Shown: positions 44,283-52,271 of the stretch, piece after piece
Layout: every line of letters begins with the position of its first letter
Position numbering within the stretch: the first letter of the stretch is position 1
Source of the DNA: Caldilineaceae bacterium
GTDB taxonomy: Bacteria; Chloroflexota; Anaerolineae; Caldilineales; Caldilineaceae
Length of the DNA: 64,000 nucleotides
NCBI GenBank assembly: GCA_020846635.1
Contig: JADLDO010000027.1
Span: 62,001 to 126,000, forward strand
Direction: 5' to 3'
Notes under the pieces: model-generated
Databases searched by the model: none
What the model was told of the DNA's origin: nothing
The model's input: the letters and a program-made list of their open reading frames with translations, nothing else
Program-made: the position numbers and the translations under genes

Positions 44283-44792
44283 CTATTCTTTGCTTATCTG
44301 TTGGTACTTCTGGGGCTGCCGTTGGGCCAGCCATTGCTCACGAATCTCAGCTTTCTTGCGCGCACGACACCGTTCACAGAAACCAAAGACATCGATCCGC
44401 ATCGCCATCGGCTGAAAATTACTTTCCTCTTGCAGCGATGCTTGCATGTCGGTCAACGGCAGTGGCCCAGGATGGTCACTGATCTCGTGACAGCGCAGAC
44501 AAATCAAGTTCATATGGGGTTCGGTGTCCGTCTCATAATGCGTATGGCCTGCGCCCAGGCCGATCTCCACAATCGCCCCCAACTCTTGCAGCACATTCAG
44601 CGTGTTATAAACCGTTGCGCGGCTTATCTCAGGATGTTGTGCGGAGAGATCCGCAAAAAGCTGATAGGGAGTCGGATGACCCTCGGTTTCCGCGAGGTAA
44701 TCGCAGATCAGCCGGCGCTGATCCGTAATGCGCTTGCCTGCCTGTCGCAGTGCATTAAGATAAAGATCACGCTTTGCTTGTTTCAAAGCCAT
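44283..44792 (-). CDS. Fur-family regulator (PerR-like)
   Basis: 169 residues. The winged helix covers about 18-85 (RITDQRRLICDYL, ISRATVYNTLNVLQELG). The metal/dimer domain has HTHYETDTEPHMNLICLRC and FGFCERCRARK, giving the two CxxC pairs of the structural zinc site. His in TEGHPTPYQLF and Asp in HEISDHPG correspond to PerR His37 and Asp104, while Asp85 is Glu and His93 is Asn. Family members sense Fe, Mn, Zn or peroxide. Co-transcription with a P1B-4 ATPase recalls PerR control of ferrous iron efflux. The promoter and two matching palindromes lie directly upstream. Confidence 0.88.
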   Translation of the reverse strand: MALKQAKRDLYLNALRQAGKRITDQRRLICDYLAETEGHPTPYQLFADLSAQHPEISRATVYNTLNVLQELGAIVEIGLGAGHTHYETDTEPHMNLICLRCHEISDHPGPLPLTDMQASLQEESNFQPMAMRIDVFGFCERCRARKKAEIREQWLAQRQPQKYQQISKE

Positions 44793-44861
44793 CGTCGTAC
44801 CTGTATTTCCTAGGGGAATCTTCTAAAGCCACTCCACAATTACATCATACCGTCACAAAAT

Positions 44862-44876
44862 TTAGAATCATTCTAA
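44862..44876. promoter_or_regulatory. PerR/Fur-type operator 1
   Basis: TTAGAATCATTCTAA, a perfect 7-1-7 palindrome matching the PerR box form TTATAATnATTATAA at most positions. It lies just downstream of the predicted start of transcription of the Fur-family gene. Confidence 0.8.
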
Positions 44877-44884
44877 TTTATTCC

Positions 44885-44913
44885 ATTATAGACGATCCTG
44901 AGTGCAGTGTCAA
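44885..44913 (-). promoter_or_regulatory. Consensus promoter of the Fur-family gene
   Basis: Minus strand TTGACA (44908-44913), 17-bp spacer, TATAAT (44885-44890): a perfect match to the housekeeping sigma consensus, flanked on both sides by operator palindromes. Confidence 0.88.
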
Positions 44914-44930
44914 TTTTCACAGCCGTCATT

Positions 44931-44945
44931 CTAGAATGATTCTAA
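44931..44945. promoter_or_regulatory. PerR/Fur-type operator 2
   Basis: CTAGAATGATTCTAA, differing from a perfect 7-1-7 palindrome at one outer position and overlapping TCATTCTAGAATGA. It lies upstream of the -35 box of the Fur-family promoter and 43 bp before the -35 box of the rightward promoter at 44988, so it could influence both. Confidence 0.72.
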
Positions 44946-44987
44946 ATAACAGCACCGCGCTGTCACTATGAATCTCGCCACACTTGT

Positions 44988-45016
44988 TTGACACTTTTTG
45001 TGAAGTTAGGTACAAT
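44988..45016 (+). promoter_or_regulatory. Promoter for the cytochrome oxidase operon
   Basis: TTGACA (44988-44993), 17-bp spacer, TACAAT (45011-45016). Transcription from here would give a leader of about 350 nt. A second TATAAT at 45203-45208, lacking a clear -35 box, may be an alternative. Confidence 0.7.
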
Positions 45017-45371
45017 CGTTTGCGGCCCTACCACTAGCCCTGGAACGCTTGACCCATTCCCACTTACCCGGTGAGTCTTGTTGATTGATAGCCAAATGGA
45101 AATGGGCCGGTGTTGGGCTGTGCAGCCTATCTTTGTGGATATTTCTGACATTCTTTCTGATATTCGGTCTATCCGCTATGTGCATTGGTTGGCGCTCGGT
45201 TGTATAATCTCAGTGCGTCTCGTGCAGCTATCTATACTCTCGTAAGAACCTGCGTTCTTTTCCAAAATACTGCTGCCTGAATGAGCAGTGGCCCCGCAAG
45301 CATGTAGTTGAGCCAGTCTCCTAGACCAGTATTTAGATTAAAGTCCTTACCCGCTATCACAGGAGCAGCAA
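45017..45371 (+). other. Long leader of the cox operon
   Basis: About 355 bp without a gene between the TTGACA-17-TACAAT promoter and coxB. It holds the TATAAT at 45203 and small CTGCT/AGCAG pairings near 45272-45285. No known riboswitch was recognised. Confidence 0.4.
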
Positions 45372-46136
45372 TTGCGTATGCCCAAGTCCGCATCTGACAA
45401 GCGCCACTTTATCGTGGCTGGAGTACTGGTTGCAATCTCGACCGTTCTCATGGACATTCTGCTCAAGGCAGCCATGCCACTGCCTTTGCAGGCCAGCATT
45501 GAATCTCTGACCATTGATGCCTTGATCGGCTGGCATCTTACGCTGATTGCGTTCCTCTTTTCCCTAATCGTAGTCTTTATGCTCTACTCCATTGTCATCT
45601 TCCGCAAGCGCGAGGATGATGATTCAGAGGGTGAGCATTTCGAAGGCAACAGCACCCTGGAGATTGTGTGGACAGTTATACCCCTCATCTTCGTGGTCGC
45701 TTTTAGCTTTTATGGCGTTAATGCGCTGGCGCAGGTTATCCGCAGCGAACCCAACGAGCTTGAAGTCACCGCTGTGGGGTTTCAGTGGAGCTGGCGTTTT
45801 GAATATCCAAACGGGATTATCTCGCAAGAACTGGTGCTGCCCATCAACCAACGGGCGCTCGTCACCCTACATAGCGAGGATGTATTACACTCATTTTGGG
45901 TCCCCGAAATGCGTGTAAAGCAGGACTTGGTGCCAGGGTATGACACCCATATTCGCTTTACGCCCATTCTCTTAGGCGACTTCAAGGTACGTTGTGCAGA
46001 GCTTTGCGGACGCAGCCATTGGAGCATGGAGTCGCCTGTGCGGATTGTGGAGCAAGCCGAATATGATCAATGGGTCACAGAGCAGCTTGCCGCGCAAAAC
46101 CCAGCAGTTGTCCAAGCAGACAGCTCACAGCAGTAG
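45372..46136 (+). CDS. coxB: Cytochrome c oxidase subunit II
   Basis: 254 residues. Two transmembrane helices (about 12-32 and 55-80) are followed by a cupredoxin domain facing outside. The CuA ligands are all visible: His in VLHSFWVPEM, both Cys and the Glu in CAELCGRSHWSM, then His and Met. The aromatic QWSWRFEYPNG patch for electron entry is present. There is no fused cytochrome c domain. The TTG at 45372 has AGGAG at 6 nt, while the ATG at 45378 has it at 12 nt, so TTG is plausible. First gene of the cox operon. Confidence 0.94.
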   Translation: MRMPKSASDKRHFIVAGVLVAISTVLMDILLKAAMPLPLQASIESLTIDALIGWHLTLIAFLFSLIVVFMLYSIVIFRKREDDDSEGEHFEGNSTLEIVWTVIPLIFVVAFSFYGVNALAQVIRSEPNELEVTAVGFQWSWRFEYPNGIISQELVLPINQRALVTLHSEDVLHSFWVPEMRVKQDLVPGYDTHIRFTPILLGDFKVRCAELCGRSHWSMESPVRIVEQAEYDQWVTEQLAAQNPAVVQADSSQQ

Positions 46137-46265
46137 AGTCACTCTAGATTGTGATCCTGTGGCCCTGCTGCTAACGGCTCATCACTTTCTCTTCCATCAA
46201 GTCACGCTTGAATAGCAAGTCTCAATAAATTGGTAGTTTTGAGGATTGCGTAAGGAGATGTAGTT

Positions 46266-48119
46266 ATGTCATTGATGTCACTTGGCTTGGTACGTGGTCT
46301 AATCGGCCAAGCTCTGGGCACTGCGGTCGGCATGCTCGTGATCGTTCTCGGTCGTGCCATCTTTGGATTTGACCCGATATGGTCCCCAGAACCAGCTTGG
46401 GTCTTGGGTGCTGTTTTTGGCGGCATCGGCTTTCTGCTTGGTGTCGGCGCAATGAGTGATTGGTTGTTCAAATGGACGCGCGGCATCGAAGCACCGCTGC
46501 ATCATGGCCCGCCTCTGGACAAGCCAGCCTGGACCCGCTACTTTGGTGTAGATTATAACCACAAGGTAATCGGCATCCAATACGGCGTAACAGGTTTCAT
46601 TATGCTGATGATTGGTGGCGGTTTTGCCGTTATCTTCCGCACAGAACTAGCCCGTACCGGTCTCCAATTCCTGGAGCCCGACACCTACAACACCATCATG
46701 AGTATGCATGGTTGGGCGGCACTTATCTCCATTCTGTTGGGCATTGGTGGTATGGCAAACTACCTTGTGCCGCTGATGCTCGGTGCGGCGGATATGGCCT
46801 TCCCCCGCCTCAACGCTTGGGCCTATTGGGTCAATGTCCCCGGTCTTGTGCTGCTCATGACGAGCATGTTCTTTGGCTGGGATGGCGGCTGGACAGTCTA
46901 CCCGCCCCTCAGCATCGTCGGCTCGATGGGCTTCCAATTCGTCTTCTATGGCGTTTTCATGGTCGGCCTTTCGTCCATTCTAGGCTCGGTCAACTTAATC
47001 GTGACGATCTTGCGGATGCGCCCGCCAGGCATGAGTCTTTTCCGTATGCCTATCTTCTGCTGGGCAGTCCTGGCAACCAGCTTGATCCAGTTGACCGGAA
47101 CACAGTTCATCGGCCTAGCCTTCTTGATGAACTCCTTCCAGCGTCTCCTGGGCATGGGCTTCTTTGACCCAGACAAAGGCGGCTCGCCTATTCTTTTCCA
47201 GCATATCTTCTGGTTTTACTCTCACCCGGCGGTCTACATCTTTGTGCTGCCTGGCCTGGGCATTATCAGTGAGATCTTGCCGGTCTTTTCCCGCAAGCCC
47301 CTCTTTGGCTATCGTTGGGTGGCGCTTTCCAGCATTGCCATTGCAATGGTCGGCTTCTTGGTCTGGGGCCACCATATGTTCGCGTCCGGCTATGCAGAAT
47401 ATCTGCGGGTGCCCTTTATGATCTCCACCATGCTGGTCGCCGTACCCACAGGCGTGAAGTTCTTTAGCTGGCTGGGGACCATGTGGGGCGGGCGGCTGAC
47501 TTTCCCCACACCGATGCTCTTTGTACTAGGTGCTATCTCCGTCTTCCTCATCGGCGGGCTGAGTGGCCCGATTTTGGGGACAGTTGCCAGTGACTTGCAC
47601 CTGCATGATTCTTACTTTGTCGTAGGGCACTTCCATGCAACCATCTTCGGTGGCTTTACCTTCCCCTTCTTCGCGGCCATCTATTTCTGGTATCCGAAGA
47701 TCACCGGGCGCATGTACAACGAGACACTGGGCAAGTTGCACTTCTGGATCATGACCCCCGCCTTCTGGATGATGAGCATCGGCCAAATGTCGGTCGGTGT
47801 CATGGGAATGCGCCGCCGTATCGCTGACTATGACCCGGCCCTCAATGTTGAAGTCGGTCAATTCATTGTCACGGTTTCTGCATTTCTGATCGCCTTTTCC
47901 ATCCTGTTGATGATCTACAATCTCTTCCACAGCGCAGAGGTAGGTCAGAAGGCAGGTAACAACCCCTGGCGTTCACGTTCGCCCGAATGGCAAATCCCTT
48001 CTCCAGTGCCGGAGCATAGCTTTGCCAACCCGATCAGCGTCGTAGGCGAGCCCTATGATTACGGTCTGCCCAACTCCACCTATGTGCATATGGCTGGTGC
48101 CGGCGCGGGTGACGACTAG
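46266..48119 (+). CDS. coxA: Cytochrome c oxidase subunit I, type A2
   Basis: 617 residues with about 14 helices. Low-spin haem ligand in MSMHGWAAL; CuB ligands in FYSHPAVYIFVLPG (His with the cross-linked Tyr) and WGHHMF; haem ligands in VGHFHATIFGG. The YSHPxV motif in place of the proton-channel Glu marks the A2 subclass (as in Rhodothermus and Thermus caa3). Two extra hydrophobic segments at the N-terminus (about 10-65) precede the usual TM1. Reduces O2 to water and pumps protons. RBS AAGGAG upstream. Separated from coxB by 129 bp and from the subunit IV gene by a hairpin. Confidence 0.95.
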   Translation: MSLMSLGLVRGLIGQALGTAVGMLVIVLGRAIFGFDPIWSPEPAWVLGAVFGGIGFLLGVGAMSDWLFKWTRGIEAPLHHGPPLDKPAWTRYFGVDYNHKVIGIQYGVTGFIMLMIGGGFAVIFRTELARTGLQFLEPDTYNTIMSMHGWAALISILLGIGGMANYLVPLMLGAADMAFPRLNAWAYWVNVPGLVLLMTSMFFGWDGGWTVYPPLSIVGSMGFQFVFYGVFMVGLSSILGSVNLIVTILRMRPPGMSLFRMPIFCWAVLATSLIQLTGTQFIGLAFLMNSFQRLLGMGFFDPDKGGSPILFQHIFWFYSHPAVYIFVLPGLGIISEILPVFSRKPLFGYRWVALSSIAIAMVGFLVWGHHMFASGYAEYLRVPFMISTMLVAVPTGVKFFSWLGTMWGGRLTFPTPMLFVLGAISVFLIGGLSGPILGTVASDLHLHDSYFVVGHFHATIFGGFTFPFFAAIYFWYPKITGRMYNETLGKLHFWIMTPAFWMMSIGQMSVGVMGMRRRIADYDPALNVEVGQFIVTVSAFLIAFSILLMIYNLFHSAEVGQKAGNNPWRSRSPEWQIPSPVPEHSFANPISVVGEPYDYGLPNSTYVHMAGAGAGDD

Positions 48120-48133
48120 ATGATGACGGATGC

Positions 48134-48181
48134 GTGGTCATGCCGGCCTAAAGGGCTGATTTGAAGCGCCGGCATGACCAC
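48134..48181 (+). repeat. Intercistronic hairpin between coxA and the subunit IV gene
   Basis: GTGGTCATGCCGGC (48134-48147) and its exact reverse complement (48168-48181), loop 20 nt, no T-tract. It could stabilise the coxA mRNA end or act as a processing site. Confidence 0.75.
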
Positions 48182-48217
48182 ACACAGCAAGAGATATTCA
48201 CGCAGAGAGGAAATGTC

Positions 48218-48421
48218 ATGAATGACAAGCGAGCCGCCGCCTATCGGTTGAGTGTTACGGTGGCCCTGGTGCTGGCCGTGTTGACGGTGATTGAATATTT
48301 TGTTGGTCTCTATTTTCCAAGCACAGTCTTACTGATGCTCCTGGCGCTCTTTAAGGCAGTGGCTGTGCTCAACTATTTCATGCATGTCTCGCGGCTTTGG
48401 CGACAAGAGGAAGGACACTAA
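48218..48421 (+). CDS. Cytochrome c oxidase subunit IV (CyoD-like)
   Basis: 67 residues with two transmembrane helices: LSVTVALVLAVLTVIEYF and TVLLMLLALFKAVAVLNYF, the second ending in MHVSRLW, a common end of the prokaryotic COX4 family. A small assembly or stability subunit of the oxidase. The ATG at 48218 with AGAGGA upstream was chosen; the frame is open for 19 codons further upstream, through the hairpin. Followed 3 bp later by coxC. Confidence 0.82.
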   Translation: MNDKRAAAYRLSVTVALVLAVLTVIEYFVGLYFPSTVLLMLLALFKAVAVLNYFMHVSRLWRQEEGH

Positions 48422-48424
48422 GCA

Positions 48425-49042
48425 ATGAGTGTAGTTGCGGGACATATCGCAGCCCATGTGACAGCCCACGTAGATCACTACAAAGAGCAGCTTCGCCACA
48501 ATCGCTTGGGGCTATGGCTCTTTTTCATCTCCGAAGCGTTCCTGTTCGGCGGGCTTTTGGTCGTTCGCTTCTATCTCTGGGGTGAACATCGCCCCAACGT
48601 GGATCAGGTCGTCGGCTTGATCGTGACCAGCGTCTTGCTCATCAGCAGTCTCTCGATGAACTTGGCGGAAAAAGGAATGGAGCATGGCGACCGCAGGACT
48701 TTCTCCATTGGTATGCTCACTACCGCCGTCCTGGGAACCATCTTTCTCGGTGGTGTTATGATCTTCGAGTGGGGTCTCTTTCCCGCCATCTATCAAGGTC
48801 ACTTGACGCCGGGACAAGATGTCTATGGGGCCGTTGTCTTTGCCATGACCGGCATGCACGCGCTCCATGTCATCAGCGGCATTATCTTCATCCTGATCGT
48901 CTGGAATCTGGGTCGCAAGGGCCATTACTCACCCGATCGCCATTGGGGCGTTGAGTCCTGTGCAATCTACTGGCACTATGTTGACCTCGTTTGGATTTTC
49001 TTCTATCCTGCACTGTACCTGATTGGGACACCAGTGCATTAA
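48425..49042 (+). CDS. coxC: Cytochrome c oxidase subunit III
   Basis: 205 residues, five helices, the short form of subunit III. GLWLFFISEAFLFGGLL carries the conserved Glu, and FAMTGMHALHVISGI and YWHYVDLVWIFFY are the family signatures. It stabilises subunit I and proton uptake. The N-terminal 25 residues are His-rich (HIAAHVTAHVDHY). Followed by a strong hairpin with T-tract before ctaG. Confidence 0.94.
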   Translation: MSVVAGHIAAHVTAHVDHYKEQLRHNRLGLWLFFISEAFLFGGLLVVRFYLWGEHRPNVDQVVGLIVTSVLLISSLSMNLAEKGMEHGDRRTFSIGMLTTAVLGTIFLGGVMIFEWGLFPAIYQGHLTPGQDVYGAVVFAMTGMHALHVISGIIFILIVWNLGRKGHYSPDRHWGVESCAIYWHYVDLVWIFFYPALYLIGTPVH

Positions 49043-49053
49043 TAGACAAACTA

Positions 49054-49117
49054 CTTAAGAGTCGCACGCATAAACAACGTAGCAGCGAAAGAAAGCGTGC
49101 GGCTCTTAAGGGTTTTT
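49054..49117 (+). terminator. Terminator between coxC and ctaG
   Basis: CTTAAGAGTCGCACGC (49054-49069) pairs with GCGTGCGGCTCTTAAG (49095-49110) with one G-T pair, followed by GGTTTTTGACTTTT. It probably lowers expression of the assembly genes relative to the structural subunits. Confidence 0.82.
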
Positions 49118-49133
49118 GACTTTTAAGGAGCGT

Positions 49134-50096
49134 ATGCACCCTCTCACAAGGGCCCTTCTCTCAAGCTGGGAGTGGCGTCCTGAAGTACTAGCGGTAATCG
49201 TCCCAATGGGCGTGCTTTACGTCGTGGGCTGGCTGCGCTTGCGTCGCCAGAGTTCCTACCACAAGCTGGCAAATCGATGGCGGCTGGCCTCCTATCTGAG
49301 TGGTCTGGGGATGATCGCGATCTCGCTGATGTCCCCAATCGACCGCCTGGGAGGTCAGCTTTTCTTTATGCACATGATCCAGCATATGCTCTTTATGATG
49401 TTCGGCGCGCCCTTGCTCTGGTTTGGTGAGCCTTTTCCGATTGCCCTTTGGGGGCTGCCCCAAAAGGCACGCCATCACATCGGGGGCCTCTTCACGCGTG
49501 ACTCAGCGTTCCGGCGCGGTCTTGCCTTTTGCACGTCACCCGGCGCAACCTGGCTGATCTTTATCACCATCTACTTGGGCTGGCATGATAGTTCAGCCTA
49601 TAACGCCGCCCTCTACCATGACTGGGTTCATGACATCCAGCATATCACCTTCTTTCTCGCTTCGTTGCTCTACTGGTGGCCTATCATCGGCGCTGCGCCG
49701 CATATCCACCCGCACTTTCCGGGGTGGGCCAAACTGCCCTATCTGATTGGGACTATCCCGCCCAATATGTTTATCGGTGTCGCCATTGCCTTTTCCACAG
49801 AGGTACGCTACACCTATTATGAAAGCGTGCCGCGCTTCTGGGGCTTTACAGTGATGCAAGATCAACAGATCGCTGGGGCCATCATGTGGATTCCGGGCAG
49901 CATGATGTTCCTCATGGCTGCGCTGGTTGTACTTGCAGGCTTGTTTGGCAAAGAGAAAACCCCTCCCGGCCCTGTGAGTTCGGATTGGGATGCTGATGAG
50001 GCCATGATCGCACCCGGTTTGGAAGACCGAGTGATCCAAAACCGCTGGCGCAAGGTGGAGCGACCGCCTATCAAGGATCTCTCGCAACCATCATGA
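49134..50096 (+). CDS. ctaG: CtaG-family (caa3) cytochrome oxidase assembly protein
   Basis: 320 residues with about seven transmembrane helices. SPIDRLGGQLFFMHMIQHMLFMM, GAPLLWFGEPFPIALW, YHDWVHDIQHITFFLASLLYWWPI and MFIGVAIAFSTEVRYTYYE are the family's His/Met-rich segments, likely involved in copper delivery to the oxidase. This is the caa3-type CtaG, not the Cox11 type. ATG 49134 with AAGGAG just before it; TTG 49116 is less likely. Its stop overlaps the next ATG by 4 bp. Confidence 0.88.
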   Translation: MHPLTRALLSSWEWRPEVLAVIVPMGVLYVVGWLRLRRQSSYHKLANRWRLASYLSGLGMIAISLMSPIDRLGGQLFFMHMIQHMLFMMFGAPLLWFGEPFPIALWGLPQKARHHIGGLFTRDSAFRRGLAFCTSPGATWLIFITIYLGWHDSSAYNAALYHDWVHDIQHITFFLASLLYWWPIIGAAPHIHPHFPGWAKLPYLIGTIPPNMFIGVAIAFSTEVRYTYYESVPRFWGFTVMQDQQIAGAIMWIPGSMMFLMAALVVLAGLFGKEKTPPGPVSSDWDADEAMIAPGLEDRVIQNRWRKVERPPIKDLSQPS

Positions 50097-50782
50097 CGAA
50101 GATGAATCTTCCACGCGGGTCGCTGTTGATGGCATTGCTCATCAGCCTTGTGTCCAGTGCCATCATCGCGCCTCAGTACACCCCTGTCTCTGCCCACGGT
50201 GGCGGCACACCCCGCCTGACCAATGTTCCGATTGGCCCTTACCATCTCTATGCCTGGTCAGAGCCGGATCCCTGGCGTGTGGGAGAGGTCCATCTATCCC
50301 TGGCTGTCACCATGCCCAATCCCGACAGCAGCAGCAGTCAAGTCGAAATTCCTGTCACCGATGTAGAAATTACAGTCACTTTTACGCCGGTGGGCAATCC
50401 CGTAAGCAGTGATACAGGTCAGACTAGCGCGGCCAGCCCACCTGCGCCCATCGTAGTCATGGCGCAGCGCCAAGCATTTTTAGGCGATTTCTATTTCGAA
50501 GCCGATCCGATCTTGCCCGTGGAAGGTGACTGGCAAATCGGTATCGTGGTTACAGGCAAAGAAGGATCGGGCAGCACAGAATTCATGATGGAGGCCCTGC
50601 CCGCCCGTACCATCAACTGGACGCTGGTTGCGGGTGCCGGGGCGGTTCTTGTCCTGTTAGTGGTCTTACTTGCCAGTTGGTCGCGTGCCCAGCAACCTGC
50701 CCAGCCTGCGCGGCGTCCGCATCGCAATGCGGGTCGTCTTCAGAGCCCAAGCAGTGAGATGCAGGCGCATGAGGAAGCATAA
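50093..50782 (+). CDS. Membrane-anchored exported protein of the cox operon (YtkA-like)
   Basis: 229 residues. An N-terminal signal segment (LLMALLISLVSSAIIA) is followed by an external beta-rich domain (IGPYHLYAWSEPDPWRVGEV, VTDVEITVTFTPVG, FEADPILPVEGDWQIGIVV) and a C-terminal transmembrane helix (WTLVAGAGAVLVLLVVLLAS) with a basic tail. The layout is that of YtkA-like/copper-related domains found with caa3 oxidases. Function unknown; assembly or copper handling is inferred from position. Overlaps ctaG by 4 bp and precedes SURF1 by 3 bp. Confidence 0.72.
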   Translation: MTKMNLPRGSLLMALLISLVSSAIIAPQYTPVSAHGGGTPRLTNVPIGPYHLYAWSEPDPWRVGEVHLSLAVTMPNPDSSSSQVEIPVTDVEITVTFTPVGNPVSSDTGQTSAASPPAPIVVMAQRQAFLGDFYFEADPILPVEGDWQIGIVVTGKEGSGSTEFMMEALPARTINWTLVAGAGAVLVLLVVLLASWSRAQQPAQPARRPHRNAGRLQSPSSEMQAHEEA

Positions 50783-50785
50783 AAC

Positions 50786-51640
50786 GTGTCTATCCTAGCA
50801 ACAATTCCCAAACTCTTTAACCGCCGGTGGTGGTGGACAACGTTGATCATCATCGCCGGGGTCTATGTCCTGATTCAGCTTGGCTTCTGGCAGCTTGACC
50901 GGCTGGAGCAGCGACGCGCCTTCAACCAGCGCGTTGCCGAACGCTGGAGAGAGGAGCCTTACGACGTCAACACCAACGCCATTCCCGCCGATCTCTCCGA
51001 GTTGGAATATCGCCGCGTGGAAGCATCCGGCGAATTCGACTATGAACATCAGATCGTGCTCAAGAATCAGTCACGCAATCAAGCGCCCGGCTCGATCATC
51101 GTCACCCCCCTGGTGCTTGATGATAACCGCGCTGTCCTGGTCGCTCGGGGCTGGGTGCCGATCAACCTGTCAACCCCTGAACATTGGGATGAGTATCAAG
51201 AGCCTGCGGATCACCCTGTAATTGGGCTGGTACAAGAATCGCAGACATTACCCAACGGAGCCGTACCCACGCCCCCACCTGCCCCTCAGGTCGAGTGGTT
51301 CTATCTCAACATCTCTGCCGTCCAACCGCAGATGCCCTATGAACTGCTGCCGGTCTTCATATTGCAATTGCCCGAAGAAGGCCGCTCCTTGAACACGCTG
51401 CCCATGCGTGGCGAACCCCTGGTGTTGGACGAAGGCTCGCATTTCAGCTATGCCATGCAATGGTTCATGTTCGCCATGATTTTAGGGGTAGGTTATCTCT
51501 TCTTTATCAACACCCAAGAATTACGTGAGCAGCGCATTGCAAATTCACGCGACCTAGCCGAGGTGCAGGATGCGGACGCGCCAAAGGCAGACGATCTAAC
51601 CGATGTTGCCCCCATGTCTCACCGCGAAGGTCACGCCTAA
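50786..51640 (+). CDS. SURF1-family cytochrome oxidase assembly protein
   Basis: 284 residues. TM1 lies at about 14-32 and leads into the hallmark LGFWQLDRLEQRRAFNQ. The middle domain has YRRVEASGEFDYEHQIVLKN, VLVARGWVP and the family's VEWFYLNI, and TM2 (HFSYAMQWFMFAMILGVGYLFFI) closes it with the FSYAxQW motif. SURF1 (Shy1) assists haem a insertion into subunit I. Start codon GTG, 3 bp after the preceding stop. Last gene of the operon, followed by a strong terminator. Confidence 0.92.
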   Translation: MSILATIPKLFNRRWWWTTLIIIAGVYVLIQLGFWQLDRLEQRRAFNQRVAERWREEPYDVNTNAIPADLSELEYRRVEASGEFDYEHQIVLKNQSRNQAPGSIIVTPLVLDDNRAVLVARGWVPINLSTPEHWDEYQEPADHPVIGLVQESQTLPNGAVPTPPPAPQVEWFYLNISAVQPQMPYELLPVFILQLPEEGRSLNTLPMRGEPLVLDEGSHFSYAMQWFMFAMILGVGYLFFINTQELREQRIANSRDLAEVQDADAPKADDLTDVAPMSHREGHA

Positions 51641-51680
51641 TACGCATCGCTGCCATCCGAATGGCTAATCCAGACAACAC

Positions 51681-51716
51681 ACAGGCCGCAGCGAACATTC
51701 GCTGCGGCCTGTGATT
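51681..51716. terminator. Bidirectional terminator after SURF1
   Basis: ACAGGCCGCAGCGAA (51681-51695) and TTCGCTGCGGCCTGT (51698-51712), a 15-bp perfect stem with 2-nt spacer, followed by GATTT on the plus strand. It lies between convergent genes. Confidence 0.82.
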
Positions 51717-51726
51717 TACAATGCAG

Positions 51727-52200
51727 TCACCCGGATCTACCGAGCCACTCTGCCAGCAGTTTTACCTTCTCTGCCCTGCCCAACCTTACATAGTTCTCGT
51801 ACTCAAATTCAAGCGTAAGCACCGGCAGGCTCATTTCGTCCACACGCACGAAATGTTTGTGTGGCGTAAAATCAAGCGGCGCATCCCAGCCGCCATTCGC
51901 ACGCGGGTACTGGCTAGCGCCGATAATTTCAAACGTATAGCCTTCGAGTACGAATGCGCCATAGTGCGATTGAACAGTTTTAACACTGGACAATTGAACG
52001 GGACGTGTCATCTCAGGGGCAAAGAGTTGCGCCAAACGATAGGCTCCACTGCGATCCGTCGCCAAGTCAACATCACGCACGCTCACCGGCACACCCTGCA
52101 ATGCCAGCCCACAACTCGCCGTAATCGCCCAGTTCACCGGCTGCCGCTTCAAGCGCACAGCCAACGCCCGCAGCGCACTCAGCAGTTCTCGTTCAAGCAT
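51727..52200 (-). CDS. Nucleotidyltransferase-fold protein
   Basis: 157 residues. WAITASCGLALQGVPVSVRDVDLATD has the G-S/C...G...DxDL pattern of the pol-beta-like nucleotidyltransferases, and the third acidic residue may be in FEIIGASQYP or the following strand. The first Ser of the GS motif is Cys here. Similar to AbiEii/aminoglycoside-adenylyltransferase-like small proteins; a toxin, resistance or house-cleaning role cannot be told. No antitoxin-like partner is adjacent. The ATG at 52200 with GAGGGG 5 nt upstream is preferred over TTG 52203. Confidence 0.72.
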   Translation of the reverse strand: MLERELLSALRALAVRLKRQPVNWAITASCGLALQGVPVSVRDVDLATDRSGAYRLAQLFAPEMTRPVQLSSVKTVQSHYGAFVLEGYTFEIIGASQYPRANGGWDAPLDFTPHKHFVRVDEMSLPVLTLEFEYENYVRLGRAEKVKLLAEWLGRSG

Positions 52201-52218
52201 CAAAACCCCTCGTCCACT

Positions 52219-52256
52219 CCTTCCCGGAAGCTTAAAGCTTCCGGGAAGGTTTTTAT
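52219..52256. repeat. Palindromic repeat, copy 5 (CCTTCCCGGAAGCTT form)
   Basis: CCTTCCCGGAAGCTT and AAGCTTCCGGGAAGG form a 15-bp perfect stem around a single A, followed by TTTTTAT on the plus strand. Both adjacent genes are on the minus strand, so the T-tract points the wrong way for ordinary termination. Confidence 0.78.
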
Positions 52257-52271
52257 GTTCACTTACCCGCC

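Noticed and set aside
43119..44813. Long open frame (564 codons) antisense to the ATPase and Fur genes
   Set aside because: Low-complexity His/Arg/Gln-rich translation, no family motifs, and both genes on the other strand are unmistakable. Such antisense frames are common in GC-rich DNA.
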